Shown piece by piece: positions 58,783-64,000 of a stretch of DNA of 64,000 bases. Both the position numbers and the translations under genes were made by a program. Numbering within the stretch: position 1 is the first letter of the stretch; each line of letters starts with the position of its first letter. The notes beneath the pieces were generated by a model. The model had not been told where the DNA came from. It ran no database searches and worked only from the letters and a program-made list of their open reading frames with translations. The DNA is from Sphagnum magellanicum (lineage: Eukaryota; Streptophyta; Sphagnopsida; Sphagnales; Sphagnaceae), in contig CM038912.1 in assembly GCA_021904315.1 (NCBI GenBank), positions 24,030,949 to 24,094,948 of the forward strand, written 5' to 3'.

Positions 58783-59580
58783 GGTCCTGCAAGCGGTAAA
58801 AGATGCCAAACATCACACAACAAAGATTTAGGGTTTATGTCCATGACTGCCCGACAGGATGAATTCTCTCGTGTTGCCGATGATGCTTTGGATCCACTTA
58901 CTAGGATGAAACAAGACTCTTGCTACGACCTGCCCATAAAAAGCTTTCTGAGTGAAATAGGGTCAGGAAATGTCATGCAAGATGGCAAACATCACACCAA
59001 AAAGTCTATGACTGCGTAACAGGATGGATTCTAGCGTGTTACCGATGATGCTTTGCATGCGCCAATTCAGATGAAAGAGGGATCTTGCTAACGCCCGCCC
59101 ATAAAAAGCTTTCTGAGTGAAAAAGGGTCAGGAAAGGTCACGCAAGCAGTACAAGATGCCAAAACGTGCCCAAAAAAAGCTTTCGGAGTGAAAAAGGCTC
59201 AGGAAATGTCATGCAAGATGCCAAACATCACACAAAACAATCTATGACTACGTAACAGGATGGATTCTAGCGTGTTACCGATGATGCTTTGCATGTGCCA
59301 AGGGGAATGCCGCTATGGCCTGCCCATAAAACCTTTCTGAGTGAAACAGGGTCAGGAAACGTGATGCAAGCCGTACAAGATGCCAAACATCACACAAGAA
59401 AGGTTTATGGTTTCGGTCCATGACTACCAGACAGGATGGATTCTAGCGTGTTACCTCTGAGGCTTTGCATGCACCAATTAGGATGAAAGAAGAATCTCGC
59501 TACGGCCTGCCCATAAAACCTTTCTGAGTGAAACAGGGTCAGGAAACGTCATGTAAGCGGTAAAAGAGCATCCCCAGCTG
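58783..59580 (+). repeat. Satellite-like tandem array, about 70-200-bp units
   Basis: Units begin GGTCAGGAAANGTCATGCAAG and continue with AGATGCCAAACATCACACAA, GACAGGATGGATTCTAGCGT, CGATGATGCTTTGCATG and GCCCATAAAA-CTTTCTGAGTG. Starts lie near 58783, 58963, 59126 (a short 70-bp unit), 59197, 59349 and 59538. Diverged single units recur to about 60.6 kb (near 60296 and 60570). The array is much richer in G+C than the flanking AT-rich DNA. An 84-codon frame across it is not preserved from unit to unit. Confidence 0.75.
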
Positions 59581-61100
59581 TCGTCAGTATGGGACCCTAC
59601 AGAGTTAAATTCGCTGAAGAATAGTCAAAACATGCCGCTTGTGCTTGGGAAAATGGTTTTGAGCAAGCATATTTGTACAGTTTGCCGAGGCTCAAAAAAG
59701 GCAATCAACCCTGTGCACCTGCCAGGAAAGAATTTAATAAGTATGATTTGATTGCTGGTCCTTGTTTTCTGATTGGCCAAAGATAATGATTGGTCCAGGT
59801 GGTTTGCTATTATGAGTCTCCCATCCATTTGCAGTCACAATGGGGGGTACCACAAAAATAAATAGCTAAACCTGGACCTATGAAATATTTTCGCAGGGTC
59901 ACATACTGAGCACGTCTGGGATACTCTAAATGCCGAACATTACACAGCAATGCTTGTTATGTGAAACAGGGTCAGGAACAGTCTTTTTTTACTGGCAAAA
60001 TTTTGTCAAAGGAGCACTCATATTTTAGCTCCTTCTCTTTCGTTAAAGAAAATCCTAAGAAAAAGCTAAACGAAATCCCCTAAATTTTTCCCTGGGATCT
60101 GATGCAGGGGCCCAAAGGCTCCTGGAGGTTTCAGGAAGTAGCGAGAAATATAAAAGGGTTCATTCAAGTTTTGTACTTTTTACTGGTTTATAGCCAGATA
60201 TGGCTAAATCTTCCTTAGGATGATCGCCACATGTGCTGCATCATTTTATTGATGGTCACCAATTTGGCTTTGTCAAAAAATTCCTTTAAAAAACACTGGT
60301 CAGGAAAGGTTGTGCAAGTGGTAGAACATGCCAAACGTTATACAACAAAGTCCATGAGTGCCTGAAGAATGGATTCGTAGCATCTTCCCGACTAGGTGTC
60401 TATTCCAAAACGTGCATTTCATGGTTTCAAAGTGCGTCTGGGCATTCCCATCTATTTTGAGAAAATTTGGATTGGGCCAGCGGCAGACAGGTAAACAAAG
60501 AAGCCGGCAGTACTTACTCTTGTACTGTGTGCAATAAGAACAATATGCAAGTATGATGTTGTGGTACAACGCTCCAAACGTTATACAACAGAGTCAATGA
60601 ATTCCTGCCTGGAAGTACCAGATCTGACGTCTCCCTCTCAATGTGTGTCATTGAATGAGTTAATGTGCAACGTCTGATATTTGTCATGAAGGCAAGAAGT
60701 AGCTTACGAGATTCATCATGAGAGAAAACAGGGCAAAGTCTCTTGTAGTCCAGACGCGTTAAAGCCTCCTCGCATGGCTTTTGCCACTCTGTTGTGTATG
60801 TCGGTAAGTTAGCCGGCCATCTTGTGGCGACATAAGAAGGGGACTGGTTTGATTTACAGCCAAGACGGTGTTAGAAGTAACCAGCTCTGCGTTGAAGACA
60901 AAGAGTTGTGTGGGTGCTTATGAATGAAATGACAAGTGGTGAACCAGAGCCCCCGGACTTCAGAGTCAAGGATGAGAACTTTGAACGCTATGGCGAGTGA
61001 ACGTCGGCGTTTGATAGATCAAAATCCTCATGTCAGAGTCGATATCGAGGCCATAAAATTGAACGTTAGGGCACCTGAACTTTTGCATCTCGTAGATCAT
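59581..61100. other. GC-richer island with degraded satellite units; no gene recognised
   Basis: Contains scattered remnants of the satellite unit (59965, 60296-60400, 60560-60600). A 26-codon ATG frame (60920-61000, …GEPEPPDFRVKDENFERYGE) looks protein-like, as does an overlapping 100-codon frame at 60936-61238, but neither matches a family I know. It may be the decayed 5' end of a gene or a non-coding transcript. Confidence 0.35.
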
Positions 61101-61920
61101 AATCCCATAGACCATAAGGTGTACCAAAATCCTATCATAGCATCATATCTTTCAATATTTTTTATTAGTCTTCTTTTACCATGTAAAAACACATTTATGA
61201 ATGATTATATGATGAAATCCAGAATTGTAATGGTTTAAAATATGATATTTATAAAATATTTGACACTTTTTGACTCATTAGTTTTGATGCGAAAAAAATG
61301 ATTGTAATAGGTACTAGGTCCTTTTTTGTCTTAGGTGGTGCAACTCACATGATTTTCATCCATCTCTTTGTTCTAAACCTTTATGCAAGGTTAAATGTTA
61401 ATAATATGAAAATGTCATCAACAAATAAGCATAAACACCAGAAAAACACATTTGTCCAAAACTTTCCCAAAAAAATTGTGACCAAATCACAAAAATTCAC
61501 CCAAAAAAACTTTGATCATGAAAGTAAAATGCATTATTTAAATTAACTACCTATATTGTAATCAAACCTAATAGTTGTCAACTAGATTATACCACAAACA
61601 AGCAAAGCAAATAAATAGCAATTCAAGTTTTGAACCTCTCAAGGTTGCCCTCAAAATCTCAAAATTTAACCATTGGTCTTGGTCAAAAATTAAATTGGTG
61701 TTTATTATGTATTAAAATATTTCTACCTTTTTTAATGATAATAAAAATATTAAATAATGAAATCAAAGTATCGTAGTACCTTTACCATTTTTGCAATAGA
61801 TTGTTAAATGATTAATTAAATTTTAAATCTTAAGTTTGGCACTTGATTTTTTATTTCTAAAATGTTTAGCAAGTAATGGTTATAAATAATAATAAATGCA
61901 ATATACCCAATGTTATGGAA
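61101..61920. other. AT-rich intergenic DNA, nothing seen
   Basis: No gene, repeat or RNA signature recognised on either strand. Confidence 0.4.
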
Positions 61921-61929
61921 CAATTTAAT

Positions 61930-62042
61930 GCGTTTAAACCAGTTCAATGTTAAAACCTTGTCCTTGGAGGTTTGGGGTTCAGACCCTGACAGTGGATGTT
62001 TAGGATTTCAAAACCTAACAATGAAATTTTTTATTTTATTAA
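61930..62042 (+). mobile_element. Candidate tRNA-derived SINE
   Basis: A possible pol III A box (AGTTCAATGTTAAAACC, 61941-61957) is followed 18 bp later by a good B box (GGTTCAGACCC, 61976-61986), the spacing of a tRNA head. The sequence between them (CTTGTCCTTGGAGGTTTGG) is typical of tRNA-like SINE heads. A T-rich tail (TTTTTTATTTTATT) follows about 40 bp on. There is no tRNA cloverleaf. The ends are not defined by a target duplication. Confidence 0.4.
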
Positions 62043-64000
62043 AACTTCAACACAAATAAGAAATAATTTTTCAAATTTTTGGATATACAAAAATTGATTA
62101 AATTTATGCTAAAATGGTAAAGGTACTATCATAGTCCATGTTTATATTTATGTTACGGTGAAAGCACAGTCAATTATACATTTTGTGATCATTGTTTAAA
62201 AAAATGTAATTTGTAATCATAAACTAAACTTTAACAAATTAAATCTAAAAATGTTATTTGATCAATATGAACATGATTTTCACATTTATGTCAATGATAT
62301 TGAAAAATCACTTGTTTCAATTATTTTTAGTAAATTTTCCAAAATTGCAAGCAAAAAGTTTTTACTTTGCAAGTTGTCTAATGAAACAAAATAGGCTTCA
62401 CGTAAATGAATATTGGATTTTTTAGCTTTCATGGTTGATGGCAGTCTGAAATTTATTTATGCACTTACAACTTATAATGTAAGTGTAGCAACATATCAAT
62501 CCTCTAATGTAAAAGTAATTTTAAACACAATTTCACTAATCAATTTCAAAAAAAATTTTACCTACATTTAATACATTAAAGTTTTTCAAACTTTGTATAC
62601 AAACATAGTGTAAACTCAATATTTAGTGCCCATAATGGTTTCACAACGATTAAAGATGAAAACACATTATAGGAAGGCCAAAATTGTTGTCACATTGTAT
62701 TTTTTTAAGGCTCCCATGTTTGAACTTCAACCATGTCATTATTATTAAGGATTTTCACAATGTTTTGCATATTATGGTAGGTCAAAACCCAAAGAAATCA
62801 AATGCTAAAAACACTACATTTTTTTATTTCATATGATGTGATGTTAGAATATATTTGTGGCAAAAAAGAAAATATCACAATGTATTAAAAAATGAAAATA
62901 TACTCAAGATTGAAATGATTTTTAATCTTTATGAAATTTGTAATATCTACTAAACATTGCGTTTCCATATGATTGGAATAAGTTTGTGGGCCATGTGAAA
63001 AGTTCGATAATTATCATATCACATGCGGGTGTTTCTCAAAGTGATGACCATAAGTATGTGGTAAATTAAAATTTTGATAAACAATTAATTTCAAATGAAA
63101 GATGGCAAGATAAATGAGGTGGGACAAAAATTTTAATTTATTTCAAATGTTTTTTGGTTCATTAGTTCAAACCAAAAGTAAGGGTACAACCAACCATATT
63201 ACCAAAAATTTAGTGCAATCCAAAAAAACAAATGGGCTTTATAATATTGCATATAGCATAAATATACCATTATTCCTTGAATTTAGTCATTTAAATTAAT
63301 TCTTTAAAAAAATTTAAATAACATTAACTATGTGAAAATCAAAATATCAAGCCCAAACATTAAAGAGAAACCCATAATTAAATGCAACACATTTTACAAG
63401 TGTATATTTTACGCACATGTCATGAAGTTGGGTTTATTGGAGAAAACATGCCTCTTCACCTTAGAATACGACAAAAATATTATAGTGTTTCATGTTTGAG
63501 CACTAAATTGTATTTATAAGAACAAAATGTTCAATCAATTCACCAACCAATTATTGGATATTTAATTTGCAATGGTGGATTGACCTAAAGCAAGAAGCTT
63601 TGGGTTTTTTCCTTACATTTCAACATTTCAAATAGATACCTTATTTTGTTAAATCGATTTTTTCCAGAAATAATTTAATTATTGTCAAGTTTGAAAAGGT
63701 ACTATGGCATGAACATTTCACTTGTCTTTCTAACAACATAACTAGAGGTGAATTTTACTATCATTCTAATTTTTTTCATCCATTGACACTCCCTTTTAAT
63801 GAATTTCTCCTTTAAAACAATTTGTCTTCTCACTACACTTCTTTGTTACATGTGACTTTGTGGTTCAATAATCTTCTTCCTTAAGCTGACACCATATTTT
63901 TCACAATAAAAAATATGTTTCAACTTTGACACACCTTTCATGAGAATATTTGTGAATATATCATCAATGTTACAATATAACAAGGTAATGTCATTATTTT
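62043..64000. other. AT-rich intergenic DNA, nothing seen
   Basis: No frame, RNA gene or repeat that I can support. Short open frames are AT-rich chance frames. Confidence 0.4.

Noticed and set aside
58765-59019. 84-codon frame in the satellite-like array as a protein
   Set aside because: The following repeat units do not keep the frame open, so it is a product of the repeat.
1-64000. CRISPR arrays, rRNA or complete tRNA genes
   Set aside because: None of the repeats has uniform repeat/spacer form, and no cloverleaf or rRNA-like stretch was seen.

Overview
This is nuclear DNA from a land plant. The evidence is: ankyrin-repeat proteins ending in the plant-type four-helix PGG membrane domain, a PLS-type pentatricopeptide (PPR) gene fragment, a Ty1/copia fossil with an initiator-Met-tRNA primer site, and MULE, hAT and Helitron-like remnants in long AT-rich non-coding stretches. 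The sequence alone does not fix the species. The sparse genes, abundant old transposon debris and intronless tandem gene array would fit a seed-free plant (lycophyte, moss or fern) or another large, repeat-rich plant genome.

Layout. The core is a tandem array of four closely related ankyrin/4-TM genes, all on the + strand: ANK-A (670-3240, intact, 856 aa), ANK-B (19567-22132), ANK-C (28397-31047) and ANK-D (41473-44119). B, C and D are each broken by one or two small indels, but long downstream frames remain open. Each gene carries a conserved leader upstream and a conserved 3' flank of up to about 8 kb. The repeated unit of B, C and D is promoter + gene + flank, 9-13 kb. A is the most diverged, and its flank stops at 6507 where a copia element begins. 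Past about 52320 the array ends.

Between A and B (6.5-19.4 kb) lie the broken copia element with a foreign AT-rich insert, relics of a MULE-type transposase with a SWIM zinc finger, AT-rich DNA with short tandem repeats built on a TGTGGGTATTGCA-like motif, and a minus-strand PPR fragment. Between C and D the flank holds a foldback-like pair of about 300-bp inverted arms (37831-38130 and 40577-40878). Inside that pair is a 777-bp Helitron-like insertion (38293-39069) whose empty site survives in the D copy. Right of the array (52.3-64 kb) there is AT-rich DNA with the same GTATTGCA-type repeats, a hAT transposase C-terminal relic, a GC-richer island (about 58.5-61.1 kb) with ACGT palindromes and a roughly 160-200-bp satellite-like array, and a candidate tRNA-derived SINE.

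How it fits together. The only probable working protein-coding gene is ANK-A, a membrane-anchored ankyrin protein of the ACD6/ITN1-like architecture (in Arabidopsis these act in salicylate immunity or salt-stress signalling; a role here is inference). The rest reads as a gene family expanding by segmental tandem duplication, decaying by small indels, and being rearranged by inverted repeats and mobile DNA.
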